In this document: piece by piece, positions 1-8,500 of the stretch
Layout: every line of letters starts with the position of its first letter
Position numbering within the stretch: the stretch's first letter is position 1
Assembly: GCA_015499985.1 (NCBI GenBank)
Contig: JAAAUF010000996.1
Coordinates: 1-14,585 of the forward strand
Origin: Haplosporangium gracile
Lineage: Eukaryota > Mortierellomycota > Mortierellomycetes > Mortierellales > Mortierellaceae
DNA length: 14,585 bases
Direction: 5' to 3'
Notes under the pieces: generated by a model
Database searches by the model: none
What the model saw: the letters and a program-made list of their open reading frames with translations, nothing else
What the model was told of the DNA's origin: nothing
Made by a program: the position numbers and the translations under genes

Positions 1-209
1 CGGATTTTCAGTTCCGTCGACATAGGCACCAGACCACATTTCCTTAACTATGCTAGGCCTGCGGGGCACACACTCACACCTCCAACATACACAATGCAGA
101 GACACACCAACATGCATATAGAGACACACACTTCCAACATGCACACAGCGACACATATACAAGCACCCCTCCAACAACATACATACACACGTCCAACGTA
201 TACATAGAG
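1..209. repeat. Left arm of a long inverted repeat
   Basis: Positions 1-181 are the exact reverse complement of 419-599 (paired coordinates sum to 600). The match continues to 209/391 with five mismatches in the last 28 positions. The arm may extend left beyond the window, because base 1 is already paired. Within the arm, a CCAACAT/CCAACAA-type motif recurs every 20-40 bases among CA-rich sequence, so the arm is itself minisatellite-like. Arms this long and this identical are typical of foldback or long-TIR transposable elements, or of recent gene conversion. The arms contain no recognisable protein, and open frames in them are by-products of the CA/TG repeats. The element family is not identified. 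Confidence 0.9.
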
Positions 210-390
210 TCACGAATAAACATAGTGACATACTCCTCTAACATACACATTGATTGTCGGATACACACACGTATCTCTCTCTCTCTCTTACACACACACT
301 CACACTCACACATTTGCCCTCACACTGTGGTTCCCACTCGAATACTGCTCGTTTTATTTTACCCCCTCCTTCCACCTGCACATATGAGGT
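210..390. other. Loop between inverted arms, microsatellite-rich
   Basis: This 181-bp unpaired spacer separates the two arms. It contains a (TC)n run at about 274-288 directly followed by a CA-rich run to about 312, then a short mixed-composition stretch. No coding signal is credible. If transcribed, the arms would fold back with this segment as the loop. Confidence 0.7.
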
Positions 391-599
391 CTTTATGTAT
401 ATGTTAGACGTGTGTGTATATGTTGTTGGAGGGGTGCTTGTATATGTGTCGCTGTGTGCATGTTGGAAGTGTGTGTCTCTATATGCATGTTGGTGTGTCT
501 CTGCATTGTGTATGTTGGAGGTGTGAGTGTGTGCCCCGCAGGCCTAGCATAGTTAAGGAAATGTGGTCTGGTGCCTATGTCGACGGAACTGAAAATCCG
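391..599. repeat. Right arm of a long inverted repeat
   Basis: This is the reverse complement of 1-209, identical over 419-599. It runs directly into the palindrome array that begins with GTCGACGGAACTGAAAAT. The same GTCGAC motif, inverted, lies near base 17 of the left arm, so the array motif is probably also present outside the left arm, beyond the window. The open frames here mirror those of the left arm and are not genes. Confidence 0.9.
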
Positions 600-729
600 T
601 CGCAACGGTTTTTTTTTTCCGTCGCGACGGTTTTTCAGTTCCGTTGCAACGTATTTTTTTTTTCGTTTATGCGGTTTTTCAATTCCGTTTATGCGGGTTC
701 TGTAAACCACTTCGACGTAAATTGAAAAT
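579..729. repeat. Tandem array of 12-bp palindromes at ~22-bp spacing
   Basis: Units start at 597, 619, 641, 664 and 685. The cores are CCGTCGCAACGG, CCGTCGCGACGG (a perfect palindrome), CCGTTGCAACGT, then two diverged CGTTTATGCGG cores. The 10-bp linkers are either all T or TTTTTCAGTT/TTTTTCAATT. Flanking copies of the linker in reverse orientation occur at 581-596 (CGACGGAACTGAAAAT) and, degenerate, at 713-729 (CGACGTAAATTGAAAAT), which closes the array. Spacing of 21-23 bp is about two DNA helical turns. Subterminal arrays of this kind commonly bind a transposase. That role is inference here, because no partner protein is visible. Confidence 0.75.
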
Positions 730-753
730 GAGAGGACACCAAAATGTTCCGTT

Positions 754-1928
754 GTGACGCCTGCCTGCCCACGCACAGTTGGTTATCCCCAAGGAAGCAC
801 TATCACCTTTATGCAAACGGCCGGAAGAGGCGTCATCCTGGACCAAAACCGCAGGACGTTTGCTATGGCCACTAACTCAGTCCAGTCCGGCGCCAGGTTG
901 GGTACACCTGAACAGAAGGCGCAATGGGTCAAGCGTATCTCGAACGAAAACTGGAACGCCTTTTGGATACCCTTCTAGGACCAGACACATAAGGTCACGG
1001 GCAGTGGGAGAGCAGCTAACGGCAAACAGGAGCAAGCCAATATTGCAAAAGCGAAAAAAGACCATGTGAGCTAGAGTCGTGTTGGAGTGGGGTGTGACCT
1101 GGGTGTGTTTTATATCCATGGAGGTGGGTTTGTGCAGGGCGATCCTCTTCAGAGTTTGGACCTGTTCAGGAACGTCATGCGGAAGGCATACCAGCACCAT
1201 GGTGTCAAAGCCGGCTACTTTTCTGCCCAGTATAGTAAGTGAAGACTCTTGTCTTGTACTACCAGAACAATGTTCAATTGAATGCATGCTAGTCTTTTAA
1301 CAATGTGTTGCCTTTGATTCTTTGTGAATAGAATTTGACTGCTTACCATGCTTTGATTAAAGAGTATGGCGGCGATCCCAAGCGGGTCGTTTTCGGTATG
1401 TTCTTTTCCTTTACTGTTGCAACAATCATCCGACATCGGAAGTAACAAGAAGCCTTTCTGACCAGCCGATTTCTTTTTCAAACGTTCAACCATGCAGGTG
1501 GCGAATCGGCAGGAGGCAGCCTCAGCTACACACTCGCCCTCAAGGTCCGTGACGAGTTCTCTCATGAACTCCCCTCCCCACTGTAATCTACACCTCCTCC
1601 CCTTACTTTTCCTGGAAAGAAAAGCTCGAATGGACCCTCTTTGGCACCATAAGCCCCGAAAACAACGACTTCTTTGTCGACGCCTACACCCAACAACGAC
1701 TCGAAGTCCTGACACACCCTCGTTACAACCCACTCGGCGCCACCACCTTGGCGGGGCTTCCTCCGACACTCGTGATCTGGGGTGACATTGAGGTGTTAAC
1801 GATCTGGGTTGATATGTTTGTGGAGAAAGCGAGGAAGGATGGTGCGGAGGTCGAGACGATGGTCAAGCCAGACCGGCCGCATTGTTGGTCTGATTAATCC
1901 TGTGTCGACTGTTGAAGACCGTAAGTAG
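754..1928 (+). pseudogene. Decayed hormone-sensitive-lipase-type esterase (alpha/beta hydrolase)
   Basis: Fragments in several frames together read as an alpha/beta-hydrolase-3 (HSL-like) carboxylesterase. The oxyanion-hole motif HGGGF is at 1117-1131. The nucleophile elbow GESAGG is at 1500-1517, with its preceding Gly codon split by a clean intron at 1396-1497. The acid motif GDIEVL begins at 1781, and the catalytic His of PHCW is at 1880-1882. One frame runs from 754 to about 1236 but is cut by TAG at 976-978 and TAG at 1072-1074. The segment between QYS (about 1236) and LTAYHAL (1335) lacks the usual PEHP-type stretch, and the frames do not join through the GTAAGT at 1235. The frame shifts near 1580, where TAA follows at 1584. 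It shifts again near 1889, after which the homologous-looking frame ends at TAG 1926-1928. The N-terminus is not recognisable next to the repeat element. Family members hydrolyse acyl esters, but this copy cannot make a full enzyme as written. Sequencing error could explain one lesion, but not all of them. Confidence 0.8.
1396..1497 (+). other. Relic intron in the esterase pseudogene
   Basis: The donor GTATGT follows RVVF plus one base, and the acceptor ATGCAG precedes the rest of the Gly codon and GESAGG. Removing these 102 bp restores the nucleophile-elbow context exactly, so this intron still looks spliceable. Its phase (after base 1 of a codon) and length match the other introns in the window. 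Confidence 0.75.
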
Positions 1929-1968
1929 TGCGTCGAAACCATTGCCAAGACAACGGTTTGGGGTTGTT

Positions 1969-1974
1969 TTTATT
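1969..1974 (-). terminator. Probable polyadenylation signal (AATAAA) of the GCR1_C gene
   Basis: AATAAA on the minus strand lies about 76 nt past the TAA stop at 2050-2052. It would place transcript cleavage within or next to the tail of the esterase pseudogene, so the two transcription units meet tail to tail. It was assigned by motif and distance only. Confidence 0.45.
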
Positions 1975-2049
1975 TTCGCTCTGCTATTAAGGACACCATG
2001 AGAAAGAAAGAAAAAACTACACCGCTGTCAAAGACGAAAGGCTGCCTTT

Positions 2050-4343
2050 TTAGGAATTTCGCAGTCGAGCGACCAAGTTCGCCTTTGACGACGACGCAAG
2101 CTCATCTTCCAGTGACTTCTGCGCCTCCTGGTCTGGCTTCCCATCCTCGAACACCAGTCGCTTGAACTCCCGAACAATCGCCTCGCGATCAGAGTACTCT
2201 TTTTCCTCGTCGCTGTGTTGCCAGATCAAACCATAGTCAGAGTTTAGCTGCTGAATCGAAGGCCCGCCCTCAATCCCGACCGCCCACTCTGTCAACACGT
2301 CTGCAATAGTGGTGACCCTTGGGTTGAGCCGGTATTTGATGGCTCTGTCACTTAACCCAAGGTCAATTCTGGGCGATGCAAAATCCAGTATCCTAAGAAG
2401 CTGTATGTGCTTTGCTCGGATCTGACTCTTGCCAACCGAAGGTGGTGTTTGTGGCGGTATATTAGGCGGAGAAGCAAGCGCAGGTAGTGATGAGGCCGAT
2501 GGCAAAGTCGATATCGATGACGCCACCGATTTCGAGGCCGCCACTGAAACTCTCTCTGTGGCAGTGTAATGGTCGTCGCCCTTGCTCGTTGGATCCTTGC
2601 CGTTCGTCTTAGAACTGTCAGATACAATATGATCGCCAGAAACGCCGGCCCCGTCGCTGTTGCTGTTGTTGTAATTGTCGTTTGCTCTGTCTTTGCCATC
2701 GTCCATGACCGCATGACCCTTCTCCTGCTCACCTATCTCTTTCTTCCTCTTCGCCTCCTTGTCCTCGGTCTCGACATTCTCGCTGTCCTCTGTCCTACCA
2801 TTAGCGCAACTGATTGTCGTGTTGGTAGCAATGGTCTTCACAAATTGTTGGTTCGCGGAGACGAAGCCAGCCTTCGGTGGTAATTGCAGCTGAGGTTGCC
2901 GAGGTTTTGGTTTTGATTTTGCTTGACGTGGCTGCGTGTTTGGTGGTGGTGGCTGCAATGGTTGTTGTTGTTGGTCTAGTTTCTGTTGTGGTTGCTGTAA
3001 TCGGGTGGGCCTTAGTTTTGCATCCCGAATCGTCTCCAGCTCGGTCTCCAATGATTGTTCATACCAGAGGTGCACCACTGGCCGGATGTACGCCTCCAGT
3101 CCCGAGACAGCTATAAATCCTGGGTGGCCCGGTAGTCTCCAGCTCTTCCTCATCATTTCCCTCTCCTTGGGCATGACCTCAAAGTCGATATAGTCCTGGA
3201 GCTTTATCGGCGTCACTCGGTCCTTGTCGTTGTACTTCATATCCTTGCACCATTCCTAGGGGCATCAAAATGCAATTATATTTGTGAGTAAAAAGGGCAA
3301 TGTTTTGTTACGCAATGAGATGTCAGAAGGCGATTATTTACCCTCCAAAGATCCATGCCATAGTCCTCCATAGCCCTGTATGCATCTGCTTCATGCGGAG
3401 GTCCTCCCGCTGATAGAGAATGAGAAGGACGGAGAGGTCCATGTCCGTCATCCTGCTGCTCCACCTTTGGCTTTCTCAGTGTCGCCGTCATTTCTGGAGC
3501 CCTTGGGGTATTGGAGATGAGCGAAGGTACCTTGGGCAAGGGCCTCTTGCGCGATGGTGCTTGTGTGACAGGGTTTAGGGGTGATGAGTTGTTGGTCGTT
3601 CCGCGGGTCTGGACTGAGGACCGCGCAGGTCTCTCCGGAAGAGTCGATAAAAGATGTTCTGGATAAGGAGGGATTTTAGACAAATTACAATGGATAGTGG
3701 CGGTAGCGGCGTTGTTGTTGCTGCTATGACCTTGTTCGTACTCGTGCCATTTATTCCGGACCTTTGACCGAGTAGGCCCAAGGCGAGTTTGAAAGTCGTC
3801 GGTATCGGTCCCTTCGTCGTCCTGCGCCTTGGCGGCTTCGTTGCGTGCCACAGCTCTGCGGGTCCTGCCTCGAACGCCCACTGTGGCACCTAGCTCGCCA
3901 AGACGATCTCTTTCCTGTGGCTCATTCTTGTCACTCCCGTTGTCGCCGACATCTTTTTGGCTCCTGTACGGTTTCGAAAGACGTCGTTTCTTGAGAGCGC
4001 GTTCGCCTGCATCTACGTCCTTGTACTGGCTGCTATCCCTGCCATTATAACTGGAGAGTCGTTGAGGTCGCTGTCGCTGTGGTTGCAGAGTTTTTGTGGA
4101 GTAGTTGCCTTTTTGCTGTTGTGGCTTCTGTTTTTGGTTCATCGACGACATCCGCAAGTCGAGCCGCACCGGTTTCGAGTTGTTGTTTTGGTCGGATGAT
4201 GCGAGGTTTGTTGATAATGAAGACCGAGTTCCCGTGGTTGTTGTTGTTGTTCTTGCTGCTGTTGTTGTTGTTGTTGCTGTTGTTGTTGTTGCAGGATTGG
4301 CCTTTTTTTTCGAACTCGCCGGTGAAGGTTGCGGTCTTGCCAT
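2050..4343 (-). CDS. GCR1_C-domain DNA-binding protein (putative transcription factor), 735 aa
   Basis: There are two coding exons, 4343-3342 and 3255-2050. They are joined across an 86-bp phase-0 intron (GTAAAT...CCCTAG, 3256-3341) that links ...DLWR to EWCKD.... The start is the first ATG of the exon, in AAAATGG context; the frame stays open upstream but has no ATG. Residues 19-37 are a threonine-rich run. Basic clusters at about 116-122 (ALKKRRL) and 158-167 look like nuclear localisation signals. RPLPKVP at 267-273 fits an SH3-ligand motif. Residues 322-400 (VTPIKLQDYIDFE..., GLEAYIRPVVHLW) resemble the helical segment that often precedes GCR1_C in Mortierella-type proteins. A Q/P-rich linker lies at about 418-439, followed by an acidic/serine-rich linker. 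The GCR1_C domain spans about 641-701 (VLTEWAVGIEGGPSIQQLN, then YGLIW and YSDREAI). In yeast the Gcr1 domain binds CTTCC sites in glycolytic promoters; the target here is unknown. I am confident of the gene and domain, less so of its role. Confidence 0.82.
4236..4292 (-). repeat. Trinucleotide (AAC)n tract coding a threonine run
   Basis: Plus-strand (GTT)n, interrupted by CTT/GCT, reads as ACA/ACC/ACT-type threonine codons with some alanine near the N-terminus of the GCR1_C protein. The length is a multiple of three, so length changes by slippage would keep the frame. It probably forms a disordered segment. Confidence 0.7.
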
Positions 4344-4491
4344 TTTGTTGAGGAGGATCGTCTTGGCGATTGCGTATGGACTGTCCTGATATGTAGGTGA
4401 ATGTGCCGGTGTAAGTGTTTGTGTAAGTGTAGATGTTGACGTTATCCGTGTGATGGCTGTCTTATTCAAATCACACACTTCGCTTTTTCTT

Positions 4492-4609
4492 CTAGAAACT
4501 GACGAAAGGGTAAAATATATACTATTGATTTGGCGTTAGTCATAACAATAAAAAGGCGAAAACGCAAGACCATAAGCAGACACATACACGAGTTATCGGT
4601 ATAACTTAC
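4492..4609 (-). other. Probable 5'-leader intron of the GCR1_C gene
   Basis: The minus-strand donor GGAAG|GTAAGT (exon ending at 4610) pairs with the acceptor GTTTCTAG|AAG (exon resuming at 4491), giving a 118-bp intron of the size usual here. The upstream exon has an in-frame TAA and no ATG in the joined frame. The intron would therefore lie in untranslated leader, with translation starting at 4343. This was judged from splice signals alone. Confidence 0.5.
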
Positions 4610-4610
4610 C

Positions 4611-5061
4611 TTCCCCGTTTGATTCCAGAGTAATGTGAGAGTGTTTATCGATCAGCTGCAAGACCTTGTGTGTCGCGGTGGGAGTGGATGCACAGGAGCA
4701 TTAGCGTCTTGTGAGAGAGAGCTGCTGTCTTGTGATGGAGAAAGATGTTTGTCTTGTACTGGCAGCTTGCTGAGGGTGATCGTCGTGCGGGTGGCAGCCT
4801 GTTTGAGGGCGTCGAAAGGTAAGCAATGAGGCGCGTTTTGCAGCAATGGTGGCGAATATAACTCACTGTGGTACCCTTAAGGGAAGCAAACGCTTGTCGA
4901 GAGCTTGGCTCGAGGGCCGTGTGACCTTTGTTCTTTCTTGGTTTGCACTTCTTGCTCCCCCCAACGCAATAAATTTCTTAAAAACAAAAAAAATTCTTGC
5001 TCCCCCCAGTCGTCCATCAACCCCTTTGCCACAACACCCAACCCTCATGCCATACTACTAG
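4611..5061. promoter_or_regulatory. Leader/promoter region upstream of the GCR1_C gene
   Basis: No gene here is supportable. Open frames on both strands lack an ATG in good context or end quickly. The first part (4611 to about 4860) should be the untranslated first exon and promoter of the leftward GCR1_C gene. The rest holds the TTCTTGCTCCCCCCA duplication at 4949-5008 and AT-rich sequence. No clear TATA box or known operator was recognised. Confidence 0.4.
4949..5008 (+). repeat. 15-bp direct repeats flanking a 30-bp A-tailed insert
   Basis: TTCTTGCTCCCCCCA occurs at 4949-4963 and identically at 4994-5008. The 30 bases between carry AATAAA (4968-4973) and end in an A-rich run just before the second copy. 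A direct repeat flanking a sequence with a polyadenylation signal and A tail is the footprint of target-primed retroposition. Here the insert would be an extremely 5'-truncated cDNA end. A simple local duplication with later divergence is the alternative. Confidence 0.6.
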
Positions 5062-5350
5062 CGGGAAGGAGCAACAACAGGAAGCCTTGGTGGAAAACGA
5101 TCCTCGACTAGCAACAACGGCAGACGATGATGACTTTAGTAACTATTTCGTGAAAGAAGAGACGCACAAGAAATCTGTGCCCCAGCAACACATCAAACCA
5201 CCATTTCCTTTGTTGCCGTTGTCGTCGGTCTCTGGGAATGAAAAGAGGCCTGCTGCATCCGAGAGCAAGGACAACGACGACGAAGAGATTAAGCATGCCC
5301 TTTTATCAACTGGTTCCGGTCTAGGGACGCTCTGGATGGGTCCGGAGTAG
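5062..5350 (+). CDS. Coding-like terminal exon or gene remnant, unassigned
   Basis: From the possible splice acceptor TACTACTAG at 5053-5061, a frame runs about 96 codons to TAG at 5348-5350. It contains an acidic DDDDF stretch, mixed charged segments (KEETHKK, ESKDNDDEE) and the C-terminal end GLGTLWMGPE. An AATAAA follows 100 nt downstream. There is no ATG at its start and the only in-frame Met is near the end, so it must be a 3' exon or a fragment of a broken gene. I found no convincing upstream exon, since that DNA is leader/promoter of the leftward neighbour. I do not recognise the product. It could also be a chance open frame. Confidence 0.3.
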
Positions 5351-5449
5351 ATGGCATCACTTAAGGAGGCGACGCTACTGTCGTTTGCGAAGCTGAGTAT
5401 GCTAGATCAACATTCACCTTCGTCCCGATAGCTTCTTCACCTCAAAAAC

Positions 5450-5455
5450 AATAAA
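5450..5455 (+). terminator. Possible polyadenylation signal (AATAAA), plus strand
   Basis: AATAAA lies 100 nt past the stop at 5350. It is the main reason to think the plus-strand segment 5062-5350 is or was the 3' end of a gene. A single hexamer is weak evidence in AT-containing intergenic DNA. Confidence 0.3.
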
Positions 5456-5563
5456 GCCCTGCCTATGATCTTAGCCATTACTCTTGCTATTCAAAGGGAC
5501 GTAATAGAGAATGACACAGTATTGAATCGGCAGACTTACGGTTATGTGAAAGAATTATCTAAT

Positions 5564-5569
5564 TTTATT
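5564..5569 (-). terminator. Probable polyadenylation signal (AATAAA) of the PH-domain gene
   Basis: The minus-strand AATAAA starts 27 nt after the TGA stop at 5596-5598, in the context CCATAATAAAATTA. The position is typical for a compact fungal 3' UTR. Confidence 0.5.
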
Positions 5570-5595
5570 ATGGCAATGGCAGCAGATGTGCGCAT

Positions 5596-8500
5596 TCATT
5601 TCGTCTCCCTCTCAAGTTGCCGCCTATACTCTTCCAAACGGGCCGTCTCCTGCAACAACAGACTGACCCGATCCTGCAACATCTTTTCCAAATACGAAGC
5701 CGACGACAACAACGGCGGTACCTCTTTTTTTCCACCATCACTCACATCCACATTGTCCATACCATTATTCAACAGCAACAACTCCTGTCGCTCCCTTCGC
5801 AGCTGCTCAACCTCCTCCCTCAGAGCCACCTTCTCGTCAATCAGTCGCACCTTTTCTGCCTGCAAATCCTCAACCTCAATTTCGGCACGCGCCTTGCGTT
5901 TGTAGAGTTGCTCGATCTGGTTCTGATGCATCTCGAGTTGCATCTGCATCTGCAAAGTGGTCATCATATCGCCTCCGTTATCGTGATCGTCGTAGAAGCT
6001 GTAGTCGCTGTTATTGTGGAGATCGCCGACCATCATAGTAGGTGTGCCAACAATGGGACTTGAAGGCGCAGATGAGAAAGACTTCCGAGAGGCAGCGGTC
6101 ACGTCCACTCTGGGTGAAGCTGCGACCACTGTTGGGGCTGTTGGTAGAGGGGCTAGTGCGGACGGAGTTCCGCCCTCGGTGGATGTTGAAGAGCTCGACC
6201 GCCTTGCCTGGTAGAGGTACTTGAACAGCCCACTCTCTCCACGACTAGGTGCACCAGCAGCACTGGCCGACACTGGAAGCGTCGTTGTCGTCGTGATTGA
6301 AGTAGGTTTCCGGTTTAAGGCAGAAATAACACCACCATCCACCGAAGATCGTCGCGGATTAGACACTTCAGCAGTGGCGGGACTCATAGGACCCGTCGTC
6401 GACGACATGCGACCAATCATCTCCTGGATCGTCTCCTTGACCTCCATCGCCAGCATCGCCCGTCCTTCCTCGGCCTCCTTGCGTCTCAAAACCGTGCCTC
6501 CACGGCGGACCCCCATCATCTTGGACATGTCCCGCATCATCTTCTCGACTCCAGACATATTGTCGGCCAGCTCAGAAACGGTCGCTATCTGAATCTTTGT
6601 AAACATCTCCAACTGGTCCTTGAGCTCCTGTATCTCTGTCGAAGTGGTCGCCGTGACAACAGAAAGAGGCGCAGGTGCACAGGCTGCAGCAACAGGATGG
6701 GATACACCTCCGGCACTGGGCTTGTGATGATAGCGCTTGTCCAGATCTTCCAAGATGTCAACTTCGGTATACTCTTCCTCGTCGCCGTCACCGACTCGAA
6801 CCTTCAAGTTGCTGTCCGATCCACTCTCTACAAAGTCTCCATCGTCGTCATCATCATCACCATCGGTCCTTGACACTCCTGCAACGAAGGCGCCGCCATT
6901 GTCTCCAACTGGTGTTGTTGCGGTGCTGGTAGAAAGGAAGAGCTCTCGAAAGTTCTCGGTCTGCTGGCTAGCATGTCGGACCATCCAATCGCGGAGCTCT
7001 TGTAACTCCTCCCTAACCTGACCATCCCTTGATCCAAACTGAGTCTGTGAATTCTGAATTGACGACAGGACCTGGTTCATTTTGTCCAGGATCTCGTCCC
7101 GCTGATCGCTTAGCGAGGTCTCGGTCCGATCACCTTCCTGCTGGATGAGGGTCTTGATCCGGTCCAACGAGTCTGTCCATGCGCGCATGTTGGAGTCGCT
7201 GGAATCATCGGTATCCCTGTCTCCGTCTCCGACTAAAGAACCTGGGCGGGTGCTGTTCGTCTTCAAGAGTTCCTCCTGCCCTCTCGAGATCCTGTCGAGC
7301 GTTTGCCTCATCACTTCCGAATTAGACCTGTCCTCCAATAAGGACTTGTTGATATCGTTCAAGAGGGTACTGTTATCGATATATAGCTGCTGTTCATCCT
7401 CGTCCGTCCTTTGCTTGGTAACTCCGCTGCTGGCGGAGGGAACAGCAGCCCTGGTGGTCTTGTGAATCGTCTCTGAATCGCCTTCCAACGATTCCTCATC
7501 AGCTTCAAGCAGCTTCAACACCTTGGCCAGGAGCACCTTGTTACCGCTCTCATACCTCGCCAACTGCTCGTCAATCATCTGCCCCATTTTGTTGTCCATC
7601 CTATCCAACAGCTCGGCGATCCGATCCGAAGTCTTGGTAACAAGCATCCCTCCGTCACTTCCTGTTGTCATCGACGCTGTTGTTGCTAAATCCTGTAGAA
7701 TGACTTGGCTGCTGTGTAATGACGCCGAGGATGGGGTAATAGGTAGTGGAGAGATATTGGAAGCTGACAGGATCCTGTCTCTGAACGAGGCCGAGTTACT
7801 GCCGTTGCTCTGGCTGGGCCGAAGGGAAGCCCTCCATGAAGAAGGCGACTCGGTCTCCAAGGGTGAAGACATGGAGCCGGTAGATGCTTGTTGTTGATGC
7901 TGTTGCTGTTGCTGCACAAGCGTCTGGGATGTAGAGCTCGAATGAGACAATGGAGTAATCGGCCTTTCCATGCTGTTACTGCGGCCAATGTTAGAAGCGC
8001 CGGCAGCAGACCGAGAGCGAACATTCGCATTAACATTAGAAGTTTGTTGAAGGAGGAGAAGCTCTTGTCGCTTGTGCTGCTCATTCAGCTGCCGTTTCAT
8101 CTCCGACAATTGGTCCGAAAGCTCGTGAATCCGCTCCGACTGATCCTTGACGGAAGGGATGACCTGTAGGTCCAGGCGGCTCAGGACTTCAAGAAGGGTG
8201 AGTTCATTTTTCGGTGGGGCTGTCCTGACAAGCGACTCAAAACTGTCTACAAAAGCGCCTTCGTTGTGCAACGTACCCTCATCCTCCGCTGGCTTATCAA
8301 CAAGTGACGTCTCCTCCTCATCGTTGTCACCGTCAATCTGCTTAAGCTTTGCAGATGCCATCGTAATTGTCGAGCTGCCAACCGAAGACATAACATCTGA
8401 GTCCTGAATAGAGGCGAGCCGTCGAAGAAGATGCATTTGGAGGTTCATCTTGCGGTCCATCTGCTCCATGTGTTCTTGAACAGCCATCATCCGATCATCG

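Noticed and set aside
74..526. Cysteine/valine-rich open frames in the inverted repeat arms
   Set aside because: The same peptide appears from both arms because they are inverted copies, and it is a translation of TG/CA repeats. There is no start context and no domain.
597..702. CRISPR-like array
   Set aside because: The spacing looks regular, but units are only 22 bp with low-complexity linkers rather than unique spacers, and the host is eukaryotic.
1215..1769. 184-codon minus-strand frame opposite the esterase relic
   Set aside because: It is antisense to legible esterase motifs, rich in Arg/Cys/Trp, and shows no family pattern. It is a shadow frame.
2569..3116. Hydrophobic plus-strand frames suggesting membrane proteins
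   Set aside because: They are antisense to the Q/P-rich linker of the GCR1_C protein. The Val/Leu/Ala runs come from complementing CAA/CAG/CCA codons.
4079..4389. Leucine/valine-rich plus-strand frames resembling transmembrane helices
   Set aside because: They are the reverse strand of the threonine-coding AAC tract and its surroundings, so the hydrophobicity is an artefact of GTT/GTG repeats.
3344..4478. Upstream extension of the GCR1_C protein to 4478
   Set aside because: The frame is open but has no ATG before 4343, and the probable leader intron ends at 4492. The strong-context ATG at 4343 is preferred.
4635..4829. Small cysteine-rich plus-strand ORF, possibly a secreted peptide
   Set aside because: It begins with GTG, not ATG, has no signal peptide, and overlaps the presumed leader of the leftward gene. 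The GTAAGC donor near its end has no acceptor at a plausible distance.
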